Below are positions 6,187-14,097 of a DNA stretch of 29,061 nucleotides, piece after piece (position 1 is the stretch's first letter; each line of letters begins with the position of its first letter). The DNA comes from DASYVD01 sp050693035. Its GTDB lineage: Bacteria > Actinomycetota > UBA4738 > CALAEC01. The position numbers and the translations under genes are program-made. The stretch is from positions 1 to 29,061 of the forward strand of contig JBOGWB010000096.1 in assembly GCA_050693035.1 (NCBI GenBank). The letters run 5' to 3'. The notes beneath the pieces were generated by a model that was given only the letters and a program-made list of their open reading frames with translations, was not told the origin of the DNA and did no database searches.

Positions 6187-7542
6187 CTATCGTGCCAGGG
6201 CCCGGGCCGCGGTGAGGTCCGGCCCGATCCCCAGCCGAACGTCTGCGCCGGAGCACCTGAGCACGGCGTCCTGGGCCCCGCCGTCCAGGGCCAGGGTCTC
6301 GCCCGCCCTCGCTCCCCCGTCCTGGCCTCCGAATGCCGCCCCGTACCATCGAGCCACCGCGTCGCACAGCGACCGCTCTTGGGGACGCTGCACGAGTGCC
6401 ACACCGAGGGCACTGTCTTCCCCTCGTCTCCACAGGTGCATCTCGCCGCCGGCCCAGCCCGCGGCCAGGTCCAGCGGCCCTTCGAGGGCCTCGGCGGGAT
6501 CCCCGCCCGGCGCCTCGAACAGGAACAGAAGGTCGGCGGCGCCGAAGGCGCTCACCTCGGACCGCCTCCATGGTGCGGGCAGGCCGCCCGGGTCTCGGGG
6601 ATCCACGGCCTCCTCGCCGGCCTCGTACCGCTCGGGGAAGAGGATCTGCGCCGACGTCGTGGGGGGATCGAGGTAGGCGTCGTTGACAGCCTCCCAGCCG
6701 CCCTCCACGTGGAGGTCGCACACGAACAGCAGTCCTTCGAGATAGGGGAACAGCATCGACCGGGCCAGGTAGTGAGGGACCTGGGCGATCTCCGTCAACG
6801 ATCCCTGGTCGGGAAAGGAGCTGAGGTTGATCGAGAGCTGCTCCTCGTATGAGAGGGATCGCGCGGCGAACATCGCCATGGTCAGGGTGGCGTCTCCCTC
6901 CGCCAGGGCCCTGACGGCCAGGGCGGAGTCCTCCGCCCCCGGAGGGGGCGGCTCCTCCAGGGGTATCCCCAGAGCCTGGTCGGTGAGCGCGTGGTCGAGC
7001 TCGTGCGCCAGCGTCACCTTCTCCACCGGGTCGAGCCGCCCGGCGCTCCCCAGGACAACCAGGTCACCCGTGTCCGGGTCGTAGAATCCCGCCACCTGCT
7101 CGGCGACGAATCCCGACAGCGTCTCCTTGAGGTCGATGTCCGGAGGGATGGCGCCCAGGATCGCGAGCGCCCGTTCGTCGTCCTCGGCCTCCGCGGTCGG
7201 GTAGTCCTCGACGAACGCCTCCTCCACCTCCTCGGCGATCTGGGCCGGGGAGAGATATCGAGGTTCGGGAAGCTCCCGGAAAGTCAGCTCGCGGATGCCT
7301 TCCAAGGCCCGGGCCACTTCCTCGACGGTCGAGGTGTCGGGGGTCTCGGAAAGAGGGCCCGCCGATCCGCCGCCGGCGAGGCCGATGCACAGGCCGGCGG
7401 AGAACGACGCGCCGAACAGATCCGCGGTGGTCGAGAGGTTTCCTCGTGAGTCACGTTTCGAGGTGATCCGGATGGCGGCCGCGCCCGCCACGACGACCAC
7501 CAGGATCACGGCCACTACGACCTCGACGCTGGGACGGCGCAT
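6187..7542 (-). CDS. Membrane-anchored HExxH metalloprotease-like protein
   Basis: A 451-residue protein with an N-terminal membrane anchor (residues ~6-26, VEVVVAVILVVVVAGAAAI) and a large outside domain. The zinc-protease motif HELDH is at residues 180-184, preceded by the conserved-looking GFYDPDTGDLVVLG segment, and E215 in LAEGDATL is well placed to be the third zinc ligand of a gluzincin. This arrangement (a YDP segment, AHELxHAL, then a downstream EGDA) is shared with poorly characterised archaeal and bacterial surface proteins. Catalytic activity has not been shown. The frame also allows a start at 7554, but TACCAT overlapping that ATG looks like the -10, leaving 7542 as the first codon in the message. 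The next gene downstream encodes a lipoprotein 10 nt away. Confidence 0.7.
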   Translation of the reverse strand: MRRPSVEVVVAVILVVVVAGAAAIRITSKRDSRGNLSTTADLFGASFSAGLCIGLAGGGSAGPLSETPDTSTVEEVARALEGIRELTFRELPEPRYLSPAQIAEEVEEAFVEDYPTAEAEDDERALAILGAIPPDIDLKETLSGFVAEQVAGFYDPDTGDLVVLGSAGRLDPVEKVTLAHELDHALTDQALGIPLEEPPPPGAEDSALAVRALAEGDATLTMAMFAARSLSYEEQLSINLSSFPDQGSLTEIAQVPHYLARSMLFPYLEGLLFVCDLHVEGGWEAVNDAYLDPPTTSAQILFPERYEAGEEAVDPRDPGGLPAPWRRSEVSAFGAADLLFLFEAPGGDPAEALEGPLDLAAGWAGGEMHLWRRGEDSALGVALVQRPQERSLCDAVARWYGAAFGGQDGGARAGETLALDGGAQDAVLRCSGADVRLGIGPDLTAARALAR

Positions 7543-7663
7543 GGCTGAGCCCATGGTAGTGGCCTCGGCGCCGGGGGCCCTCCTGTTGGACGGGCTCCCT
7601 TTGCCCTGCGCGCCGGGTATCTTGTCGCTCCGGCACCTGAACCGCAGACAGGATTCCCGGTGC

Positions 7664-7669
7664 TACCCT
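7664..7669 (+). promoter_or_regulatory. Leaderless-type -10 hexamer of mnmA
   Basis: TACCCT is followed by 8 nt and then the ATG at 7678. The same hexamer and spacing recur before the acyl-CoA dehydrogenase at 23939. No ribosome site precedes this ATG. Confidence 0.45.
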
Positions 7670-7677
7670 CCTTCTCG

Positions 7678-8751
7678 ATGTCGGCGAATCGCTCGGTGCT
7701 GGTCGCGATGAGCGGAGGGGTTGACTCCTCCGTCGCGGCTTGCCTCCTGGCGGAGGCGGGGTACGACGTGCTCGGTTCGCACCTCCGTCTCGTGCACGGA
7801 GCCGAGCTCGACCACGGGTGCTGCGGGCCCGGAGCGGAGCGGGATGCGCGCGAGGTCGCGGACGCCGCGGGGTTCCCGTTCGAGTTGGTGGATCTCACCG
7901 ACGTTTTCGAGGAGCGGGTCGTCGCGGACTATGTGGCCGAGCTCGGGGTGGGACGAACGCCCAACCCGTGCGTCCGTTGCAACGAACGGATCAAGTTCGG
8001 GGCGTTCCTCGAGCGCGCTCGCGACCTGAGCGTTGACTTCGTGGCCACCGGGCACTACGTCCAGACCGCTCGGGACGACGGCGGGCGCTGGCGCCTCTAC
8101 CGCGGCGCCGACCGGTCCAAGGACCAGTCCTACGTCCTGCACATGCTCGGACAGGACGAGCTCGCCCGGTCCCTCTTCCCCGTGGGAACGATGTCGAAGG
8201 AGGAAACGCGGCGGCACGCGCGGCGGTTCGACCTGGCGGTCGCGGCGAAGGCGGATTCGCAGGAGCTGTGCTTCGTTCCCCCGAGAGAGGCGCACGTGTT
8301 CGCCGCCGACCGGGCGCCGCACCTGGCCCGAGAGGGCGACGTCGTGGACGCTTCCGGACGAGTTCTCGGCACGCACGGGGGGACCTACCGGTACACCATC
8401 GGGCAGCGGAGAGGGCTCGGAGTCTCCACGCCGGAACGCGCCTACGTCGTGGACGTCGACGCCCGAGCGAACCGGGTCGTGGTGGGCCCCGCCGAGCTGC
8501 TCGCCCGCCGGGGGCTCGAGACGGAGCGGGTGAACTGGATCGCCGGGCGCCCCGGCGGCCCCTTCGAGGCCGACGTCAAGATCCGCTACCGGGGCGATCC
8601 CGCGCCGGCCGTGGTCGAGCCGGTGGGCGAGGAGCAGGCTCGCGTCGAGTTCAGGACCCCCCAACGAGCGGTGACACCCGGCCAGAGCGTGGTCTTCTAC
8701 TCCGGCGACGAGGTCGTCGGCGGCGGCACGATCCGCGCATCGCTCCGCTGA
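7678..8751 (+). CDS. mnmA: tRNA-specific 2-thiouridylase
   Basis: A 357-residue enzyme that places sulfur on carbon 2 of the wobble uridine in tRNAs for Lys, Glu and Gln, using ATP and a persulfide. The N-terminal PP-loop SGGVDSS (residues 12-18) binds ATP. The two catalytic cysteines are C98 in NPCVRCN and C198 in SQELCFVP, matching C102 and C199 of the E. coli enzyme. The C-terminal part contains the expected YTIGQRRGLG and a final beta domain. Length is close to the E. coli protein (368). An in-frame GTG at 7660 would add six residues; the ATG is favoured by the leaderless -10 spacing and by the usual N-terminus of the family. The cysteine desulfurase often found beside mnmA in actinobacteria is not present here. 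Confidence 0.95.
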   Translation: MSANRSVLVAMSGGVDSSVAACLLAEAGYDVLGSHLRLVHGAELDHGCCGPGAERDAREVADAAGFPFELVDLTDVFEERVVADYVAELGVGRTPNPCVRCNERIKFGAFLERARDLSVDFVATGHYVQTARDDGGRWRLYRGADRSKDQSYVLHMLGQDELARSLFPVGTMSKEETRRHARRFDLAVAAKADSQELCFVPPREAHVFAADRAPHLAREGDVVDASGRVLGTHGGTYRYTIGQRRGLGVSTPERAYVVDVDARANRVVVGPAELLARRGLETERVNWIAGRPGGPFEADVKIRYRGDPAPAVVEPVGEEQARVEFRTPQRAVTPGQSVVFYSGDEVVGGGTIRASLR

Positions 8752-8786
8752 GCAAGGACTCAGGTTCTCGGAACGGGTCGCCCGAT

Positions 8787-8816
8787 TTGACCCTCCGATA
8801 TCGCCCGGCCTAATTT
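8787..8816 (+). promoter_or_regulatory. Consensus-like promoter of the phoX-like gene
   Basis: TTGACC (8787-8792), 18 nt, then TAATTT (8811-8816) is one of the two best -35/-10 pairs in the window. A purine-rich ribosome site (GGAGGGAGGAG) follows at about 8830-8840, before the ATG at 8846. Confidence 0.6.
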
Positions 8817-8845
8817 TGAGGTTCCCGGCGGAGGGAGGAGCGGCC

Positions 8846-10279
8846 ATGACCACGATCGACCGTCGAACCCTGCTTAAGAAGGGCCTCACCGCGGCCGGAG
8901 GGCTCGCCTTCGCCGGGCCGTTCCAGGGCCTGCTCGCCCGAGCAGCCCTGGCGCAGACGGGCCGGCCCCCCATGGGCGAAGGATTCGGGCCCCTCGTCCC
9001 CATCCCCGACAAGCGCGATGGAGTCGTCAGGCTGTGGCTGCCGGAGGACTTCAACTACCGCTCGTTCAGCTTCACGGGAGAGACGATGTCCGACGGTGTA
9101 ACGGTGCCCGGACGGCAGGACGGCATGGCCGCGTTTCCCGCGGGCCGGGGCCGGGTCCGTCTCGTCCGCAACCACGAGGTCAACGGCCCGGGAACCGCCT
9201 TCGGCAACCCGGCCAAGGCCTACGACCCCATGGCCCAGGGAGGCACGAGCACGCTGGAGATCTCCGCGCACGCCGAAAGTGTTCGCAGCTGGGTGAGCAT
9301 GAACGGCACCCAGATGAACTGCGCCGGTGGAGGGATGCCGTGGGGTTCCTGGCTCACCTGCGAGGAGACCGTGAACGGGCCCGACGTGGGCCCGGACTTC
9401 ACGGGGGGTGACAATACGCTGCTCACGCAGCGGCACGGATACGTGTACGAGGTGAAGTCGAGGTGGGGGCCAGGCCAGCACGAAAAGGGTGTGCCGATCC
9501 GGAGCGCCGGGCGGTTCGCCCACGAGGCGGTGGACTGGGCCAAGGGGAGGCTCTACCTCACCGAGGACGACTTCAACTTCCCCTCGGGGTTCTATCGCTA
9601 CACGCCGCCGGCCGACCCGATGGTGGTGGGAGAGCTCCGGGACGGAGGCATGCTGGAGATGCTGGCCATCGACGGCGAGTGGAACGCCGAGCTGCACACG
9701 GGCCAGACCGTGGGGGAGCCGCTCCCAGTGACCTGGGTGACCATCGACGAGCCAGACAAGGAGTTCCCGGAGGGAACGACCAACGATCAGGCCATCGTGT
9801 TCGTGGCCAACCAGGGACTGGACAAGGGCGCCGCGATCTTCAGTCGCCTGGAGGGCATCCACGCCGTCGGCGACGATGTGTACATCGTCTCCACCCAGGG
9901 CGGCGACGCGCCGGGGAACCCCTCCGGATTCGGCGACGGGTTCGGCCAGGTCTTCAAACACGACATCTCCGAGCAGACCTTGACCCTCGTCTACGAGTCT
10001 CCCGGGAAGGAGGTCCTCGACCTGCCGGACAATCTCATCGTGACCCCTCGTGGCGGCGTGATGCTGTGCGAGGATGGCACGGTCGATAACTTCCTCCGCG
10101 TGGTCACGCCGGAAGGAACGCTCTTCGACTTCGGCAAGAACGCGATCGCCGGGCGCGAGGGAGAGGAGTTCGCCGGGTCCACCTTCAGTCCGAGCGGGAA
10201 CGTGCTGTACGTGAACATCCAGGCGAGCTCGGGACTGACGTTCGCCATCTGGGGTCCCTTCGCTCGGGGCGGTCTGTAG
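8846..10279 (+). CDS. Tat-exported PhoX-like phosphatase (DUF839 family)
   Basis: A 477-residue protein with a twin-arginine signal: DRRTLLKKG followed by a hydrophobic stretch and a cleavage site near residue 36 (ALAQ). It is therefore folded in the cytoplasm, probably with metal bound, and exported by Tat. The body matches the PhoX/DUF839 family, with the hallmark WGSWLTCEET segment near residue 170, the GRFAHEAVDW block, ITEDD-like LTEDDFNF and a C-terminal FAGSTFSPSGNVLYVNIQ. PhoX enzymes are calcium/iron-dependent alkaline phosphatases that release phosphate from organic esters. Some DUF839 members have not been tested, so the activity is inferred. The open frame runs upstream to 8816, but the ATG at 8846 carries the ribosome site and begins the Tat signal. 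A strong promoter lies just upstream. Confidence 0.88.
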   Translation: MTTIDRRTLLKKGLTAAGGLAFAGPFQGLLARAALAQTGRPPMGEGFGPLVPIPDKRDGVVRLWLPEDFNYRSFSFTGETMSDGVTVPGRQDGMAAFPAGRGRVRLVRNHEVNGPGTAFGNPAKAYDPMAQGGTSTLEISAHAESVRSWVSMNGTQMNCAGGGMPWGSWLTCEETVNGPDVGPDFTGGDNTLLTQRHGYVYEVKSRWGPGQHEKGVPIRSAGRFAHEAVDWAKGRLYLTEDDFNFPSGFYRYTPPADPMVVGELRDGGMLEMLAIDGEWNAELHTGQTVGEPLPVTWVTIDEPDKEFPEGTTNDQAIVFVANQGLDKGAAIFSRLEGIHAVGDDVYIVSTQGGDAPGNPSGFGDGFGQVFKHDISEQTLTLVYESPGKEVLDLPDNLIVTPRGGVMLCEDGTVDNFLRVVTPEGTLFDFGKNAIAGREGEEFAGSTFSPSGNVLYVNIQASSGLTFAIWGPFARGGL

Positions 10280-10292
10280 GGCCCGGGCAGCG

Positions 10293-10321
10293 GCGAGGGG
10301 GCTCGCACGGAGCCCCCTCGC
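10293..10321. terminator. Perfect 12-bp hairpin between convergent genes
   Basis: GCGAGGGGGCTC and its exact complement GAGCCCCCTCGC enclose a 5-nt loop. The hairpin fills the gap between the phoX-like stop (10279) and the stop of the minus-strand gene (10322), so it can serve both. No T-run follows, which is common for terminators in GC-rich actinobacteria. Confidence 0.75.
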
Positions 10322-10552
10322 TCACATCCTGCCGAGGCGGATGTCGATCCCGGCCAGGACCAGTGGCCACAGCAGGATCGCCAGGACCAGGGAGATGATC
10401 CCCCGGATCCCTCCGAGGTTCTGGAAGTAGCCGTTCGTGGCGGCCACGAGGATCCCCAGCACGATATAGACGAGGAAGAGGATCCCCGGGATGCCCATCG
10501 CGCCGACCTCTGCGTGGAGACGCTGGGAGAGCTCTCTGAACCTTCGCCTCAC
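10322..10552 (-). CDS. 76-aa membrane protein with two transmembrane helices
   Basis: A short protein with a basic, amphipathic N-terminus (RRRFRELSQRLHAEVG), two hydrophobic helices (IPGILFLVYIVLGILVAAT and GIISLVLAILLWPLVLAG) and a short tail. The GTG start at 10552 is well supported by an extended ribosome site (AAGGAGGTCTGA) immediately upstream, so the gene is real although no family is recognised. It is divergent from hisN, about 84 nt away, and convergent with the phoX-like gene. Confidence 0.7.
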   Translation of the reverse strand: MRRRFRELSQRLHAEVGAMGIPGILFLVYIVLGILVAATNGYFQNLGGIRGIISLVLAILLWPLVLAGIDIRLGRM

Positions 10553-10623
10553 TCAGACCTCCTTCACCAAAGCAACGGCTACCCATGCGCAGGCGCGGCG
10601 AAACGTCGTCGGCGATCGGCCGT

Positions 10624-10629
10624 TATCAT
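10624..10629 (+). promoter_or_regulatory. Leaderless-type -10 hexamer of hisN
   Basis: TATCAT, then 7 nt (CGCCGCC), then GTG at 10637. The ligA start at 14098 has nearly the same string (TATCAT CGCCACC GTG). Confidence 0.5.
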
Positions 10630-10636
10630 CGCCGCC

Positions 10637-11389
10637 GTGTTCGAGGCGGAAGCGGCGTTCGCTCGCCACATGGCCGACCGGGCCCGCGAGATCAGCGTTC
10701 CTGTGTTCAAGCGTGGGGCCAAGGTCCGGTTGAAGGCCGACCGCACCCCGGTGACCGAGGCCGACCTGGCCATCGAGGAACTCTTCCGCAAGGAGGTGGC
10801 CGAGACGTTCCCCGCGGACGGTGTCCACGGAGAGGAGGGCGGCATGGTCCCCGGGGGCGACCGGGTCTGGGTGATCGATCCCATCGACGGAACGAAGAAC
10901 TTCGCCGCCGGGATCCAGGTGTGGGGGACCCTGATCGCGCTGGTCGTGGACGGAGAGACGGTCCTCGGGCTGGTCGACGCGCCCGGTCTCGGCGAGCGGT
11001 ACGAGGCGACGCGAGGTGGCGGTGCCCGCCTGAACGGCGGCCCGATCCGCGTCTCGACTACCCGAGCGCTCGGCGAGGCGACCCTGGCCCACCCCTCTCT
11101 CTCCGAGTGGCCGGAGGTGAGCCGTCCCACCCTCCTGGACATCCTGGGCAGGGCCCGGCGAGCGGTCGGGTTCGGGGACTTCTGGGGTCACTGCCTGGTG
11201 GCCCGCGGCGCCGTGGACGCCATGCTCGAAGCCAGGCTGCGGGTGTGGGACTGGGCGGCGGTTCAGGTGGTCGTGGAAGAGGCGGGCGGACGAGTGACGG
11301 GGTTCGACGGCACGCCCCCATCGGACCGCGGGTCGGTGCTCACCTCCAACGGCCGGCTTCATGACGACCTGATCGCTCGATTGGCGTGA
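10637..11389 (+). CDS. hisN: Histidinol-phosphatase, inositol-monophosphatase family
   Basis: A 250-residue Mg2+-dependent phosphatase. The metal-binding motifs of the family are complete: GEE at residues 65-67, DPIDGTKNF (D81, D84) and a late WDWAAVQVVVEEAGG. The wording of the rest (VTEADLAIEE, PVWATLIAL-like QVWGTLIALVV, FGDFWGHCLVARGAVD, a closing TSNGRLHDDL) matches the actinobacterial HisN type, which removes phosphate from histidinol phosphate in histidine synthesis, better than it matches inositol or PAP phosphatases. That last assignment rests on memory of the family. The open frame extends 41 codons upstream; the GTG at 10637 is chosen from the conserved domain start and the leaderless -10. 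No other his genes are nearby. Confidence 0.8.
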   Translation: MFEAEAAFARHMADRAREISVPVFKRGAKVRLKADRTPVTEADLAIEELFRKEVAETFPADGVHGEEGGMVPGGDRVWVIDPIDGTKNFAAGIQVWGTLIALVVDGETVLGLVDAPGLGERYEATRGGGARLNGGPIRVSTTRALGEATLAHPSLSEWPEVSRPTLLDILGRARRAVGFGDFWGHCLVARGAVDAMLEARLRVWDWAAVQVVVEEAGGRVTGFDGTPPSDRGSVLTSNGRLHDDLIARLA

Positions 11390-11398
11390 TGGGCTCGC

Positions 11399-11428
11399 CA
11401 CGGCGGGCGCCCGCTCCCGCGGGCCGTG
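11399..11428 (+). terminator. Possible hairpin terminator after hisN
   Basis: CACGGC and GCCGTG flank a GC-rich 18-nt centre that can pair further on itself. It begins 10 nt after the hisN stop and precedes the separate transporter operon. There is no T-run. Confidence 0.35.
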
Positions 11429-11486
11429 CTAGGCTCCGGCAACGCTAGGGAGGGCCGGGCGGACCGCCCGAGGAGGGAGAGTCATC

Positions 11487-12371
11487 ATGCGCAGGTTCGT
11501 GGCGGTGGCGGCGTGGGTGGCCGTGCTGCTGGCGGCGTGTGCTCCAGAGGAACCGACCCTTCAGGGCGGAAGCCCGTCACCGCAGGACCAGGCGTGTGCG
11601 AAGGCGAACCTGACCCTGCTCCAGTCCGGTCGTCTCACCATCGGCACCGACAATCCCGCCTTCCCTCCGTGGTTCGAGGGGGGGACGCCCGAAGGTTCCG
11701 ACTGGGAGATCAACGACCCCTCTACCGGCGAGGGTTTCGAGAGCGCCGTCGCATATGCGGTGGCAGCCGAGCTTGGCTTCACCCCGGAGGAGGTCACCTG
11801 GATCGAGGTTCCCTTCAACAGGATCTTCAGACCCGGCCCCAAGGACTTCGACTTCGCCATCAATCAGGTGTCCTTCCGGCCGGCCCGAGACCAGGCCGTG
11901 GACTTCAGTGACAGCTACTACGACGTGAACCAGGCCCTGGTCGCCTTGCGGGGGACGCCGGTCGAGGAGGCAGCAAGCCTGGAGGATCTCAGGCAGTACG
12001 AGCTCGCCGCTCCCATCGGCACCACGAGCTACGACTACATCGTGGAGAACATCCAGCCGGAGCCCGACCCGGCGGTGTTCGATTCGCTGAACGACGCGAT
12101 CTCCGCCCTGAGGAACGGCCAGGTCGACGGGGTCGTGGTGGACCTCCCGACGGCCTTCTTCATCACCGCCGTTCAGATCCCGAAGGGTGTGATCGTGGGC
12201 CAGTTCCCAACCGTCGGCGAGCAGGAGTACTTCGGGATGGTCTTCGAGGACGGGAACGCGCTCCGCGACTGCGTGAACGAAACCCTGGCCAAGCTCAAGG
12301 CCGACGGGACGCTGCAGGGCATCCAGCAGGAGTGGCTCTCCGAAAACGTCGACGCGCCCATCCTCCAGTAG
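11487..12371 (+). CDS. Amino-acid ABC transporter substrate-binding lipoprotein
   Basis: A 294-residue periplasmic-type binding protein (solute-binding family 3). The N-terminus is a lipoprotein signal with a good lipobox (VLLAAC, Cys18). The mature part has the family's RLTIGTDNPAFPPW start, GFESAVAYAVAAELGF, and the domain-crossing pattern DFAINQVSFRPARDQAVDFSDSYY. A GTTSYDYI segment that normally binds the ligand carboxylate follows. The ligand is a polar amino acid or a related compound, not resolvable here. A strong ribosome site (GAGGAGGGAGAG) fixes the ATG. It is the first gene of a three-gene importer operon; a gap of 46 nt to the permease contains short GC-rich repeats that could lower downstream expression. 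Confidence 0.92.
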   Translation: MRRFVAVAAWVAVLLAACAPEEPTLQGGSPSPQDQACAKANLTLLQSGRLTIGTDNPAFPPWFEGGTPEGSDWEINDPSTGEGFESAVAYAVAAELGFTPEEVTWIEVPFNRIFRPGPKDFDFAINQVSFRPARDQAVDFSDSYYDVNQALVALRGTPVEEAASLEDLRQYELAAPIGTTSYDYIVENIQPEPDPAVFDSLNDAISALRNGQVDGVVVDLPTAFFITAVQIPKGVIVGQFPTVGEQEYFGMVFEDGNALRDCVNETLAKLKADGTLQGIQQEWLSENVDAPILQ

Positions 12372-12417
12372 GGCGCCCCGCCCGGACGGACGTCCTCTCT
12401 GAGGCGGTGAGTTCCGA

Positions 12418-13311
12418 ATGAGCGATGCGCGCGACCCGCGGCCGGTCGTCCCGCAGCCTCCCGAGGCGTTCGCCGCCGGCGACCGGCGTTCCCGCATCCT
12501 CGGCGGCGTAGGCTCCGAGGGGTTGAAGGGCGTGGTCATCGCTCTCGTCAGCACGGTGGTCTTCTTCACCCTGTTGGTGGTGGCCATCGTCAACTCGCCC
12601 GGGTGGCCGCGGGTCAGACGGTCCTTTCTGAATGCGGAGTTCTTCACCGACTCCTTCCCGGGGATCGCCGAGAAGTTCCTCCAAAACGTGTTCGTGTTCA
12701 CCGTGGCGGAGGGGTTCATCCTCGTCCTGGCGCTCTTCATCGCCGTCCTGCGCAGCCTTCCGGGTCCCGTGTTCTTCCCGATCCGACTGCTGGCCGTGGG
12801 CTATACGGATCTCTTCCGGGGGGTGCCGACGATCCTGGTGATCTACATCCTGGGGTTCGGCGCCCCCGCGCTGGGGCTTCGCGGGGTACCCAAGTCGGAG
12901 CTGTTCTGGGGGATCGTGGCCCTGGTGCTCGTGTACTCGGCCTACGTGGCCGAGGTGTATCGGGCGGGGATCGAGTCCGTTCACACGAGCCAGGCCGCCG
13001 CGGCTCGGTCCCTCGGCCTGTCTCGGTGGAAGACGCTGCGGTTCGTCGTCCTGCCGCAAGCGGTGCGGCGGGTGATCCCCCCGCTCCTCAATGACTTCAT
13101 CGGCCTGCAGAAGGACACGGCTCTCCTCGCTCTCCTCGGCGTGCTCGAGACGTTCCGCCAGTCCCAGGTCGACGTGGCGGGCTCTTTCAACTACACCCCG
13201 TACCTCGCCACGGCGCTCCTCTTCGTGGCGATCACCATCCCGCTGGCCCGGTTCACGGACTGGCTGATCGCCCGGGAACGGGCGCGGCGACAGGCGGGAG
13301 GGCCGGTGTGA
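12418..13311 (+). CDS. Amino-acid ABC transporter permease
   Basis: A 297-residue membrane component of the importer, of the HisM/GlnP type. After ~35 hydrophilic residues there are about six hydrophobic segments. The conserved loop that contacts the ATPase is seen as SQAAAARSLGLSRWKTLRFV followed by LPQAVRRVIPPL. The segment YTDLFRGVPTILVIY is typical of the family, where the permease forms a homodimer in the membrane. The unusually long first loop between the first two helices is common in actinobacterial members. Its stop overlaps the start of the ATPase gene by 4 nt (GTGA), so translation is coupled. Confidence 0.92.
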   Translation: MSDARDPRPVVPQPPEAFAAGDRRSRILGGVGSEGLKGVVIALVSTVVFFTLLVVAIVNSPGWPRVRRSFLNAEFFTDSFPGIAEKFLQNVFVFTVAEGFILVLALFIAVLRSLPGPVFFPIRLLAVGYTDLFRGVPTILVIYILGFGAPALGLRGVPKSELFWGIVALVLVYSAYVAEVYRAGIESVHTSQAAAARSLGLSRWKTLRFVVLPQAVRRVIPPLLNDFIGLQKDTALLALLGVLETFRQSQVDVAGSFNYTPYLATALLFVAITIPLARFTDWLIARERARRQAGGPV

Positions 13312-14075
13312 CCGACGATCTGCGTTCGGAGGGCGTGGCCCTGCGTCTCGACGACGTCCACAAATCCTTCGGGAAGCTCCCGGTGCTGAAGGGAATCACC
13401 CTCGACGTTGCAGCGCACGAGGTGATCGCGTTGATCGGTGCATCGGGATCGGGGAAGTCGACCCTGCTGCGGTGCATCAATCTCCTGGAGCCGATCGATC
13501 AAGGACGGATCCTGCTCGACGGCGAGGACATCGCCCGTCGAGGCGTGGATGTCAACTCCGTCCGGCGCAGAGTCGGCATCGTGTTCCAGGCCTTCAACCT
13601 GTTCCCGCACATGACCGTCATCCGGAACATCACCCTGGCTCCGGTTGAGGCCCAGGGCATCTCGACCCAGCAGGCGGAGGCGGACGCGGTCGATCTCCTC
13701 CGCCGGTTCGGACTGATCGACAAGCGGGACGAGTACCCGGACCGCCTCTCCGGCGGTCAGCAGCAGCGGGTGGCCATCGTCCGGGCCCTGGCCATGCGGC
13801 CGGACATCATGCTCCTCGACGAGGTCACCAGCGCCCTCGACCCGGAGTTGATCGCCGAGGTCCTCGAAGTCATCCGGGAGCTGGCCGGGGCCGGGATGAC
13901 CATGCTCCTGGCGACGCACGAGATGGGGTTCGCTCGTGACATCGCCCATCGGGTGTGCTTCCTCGATGACGGGGTGATCCTCGAGCAGGGTCCCCCGGAG
14001 CGGATGTTCTCCGAGCCCCAGCACCCCCGGACGCGCCAGTTCCTCCAGCGGATCATCGCCGCAGGCCGTCTCTGA
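13308..14075 (+). CDS. Amino-acid ABC transporter ATP-binding protein
   Basis: A 255-residue ATPase of the GlnQ/HisP type that powers the importer encoded just upstream. Walker A is GASGSGKST (44-52), the ABC signature LSGGQQQR (147-154), Walker B IMLLDE (167-172) with the following SALDPE D-loop, and the switch histidine is H204 in LATHEM. The GTG start overlaps the permease stop. The length is normal. It is the last gene of the operon; ligA begins 22 nt later under what looks like its own leaderless promoter. Confidence 0.95.
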   Translation: MTDDLRSEGVALRLDDVHKSFGKLPVLKGITLDVAAHEVIALIGASGSGKSTLLRCINLLEPIDQGRILLDGEDIARRGVDVNSVRRRVGIVFQAFNLFPHMTVIRNITLAPVEAQGISTQQAEADAVDLLRRFGLIDKRDEYPDRLSGGQQQRVAIVRALAMRPDIMLLDEVTSALDPELIAEVLEVIRELAGAGMTMLLATHEMGFARDIAHRVCFLDDGVILEQGPPERMFSEPQHPRTRQFLQRIIAAGRL

Positions 14076-14084
14076 GTCCTTCGG

Positions 14085-14090
14085 TATCAT
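14085..14090 (+). promoter_or_regulatory. Leaderless-type -10 hexamer of ligA
   Basis: TATCAT, 7 nt, then GTG at 14098 (a second GTG follows at once). No ribosome site is present. The layout is almost identical to that of hisN. Confidence 0.5.
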
Positions 14091-14097
14091 CGCCACC

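Noticed and set aside
12372..12417. Hairpin between the binding-protein and permease genes as a terminator
   Set aside because: Only short imperfect GC repeats are present; they may dampen expression but do not form a clear stem.
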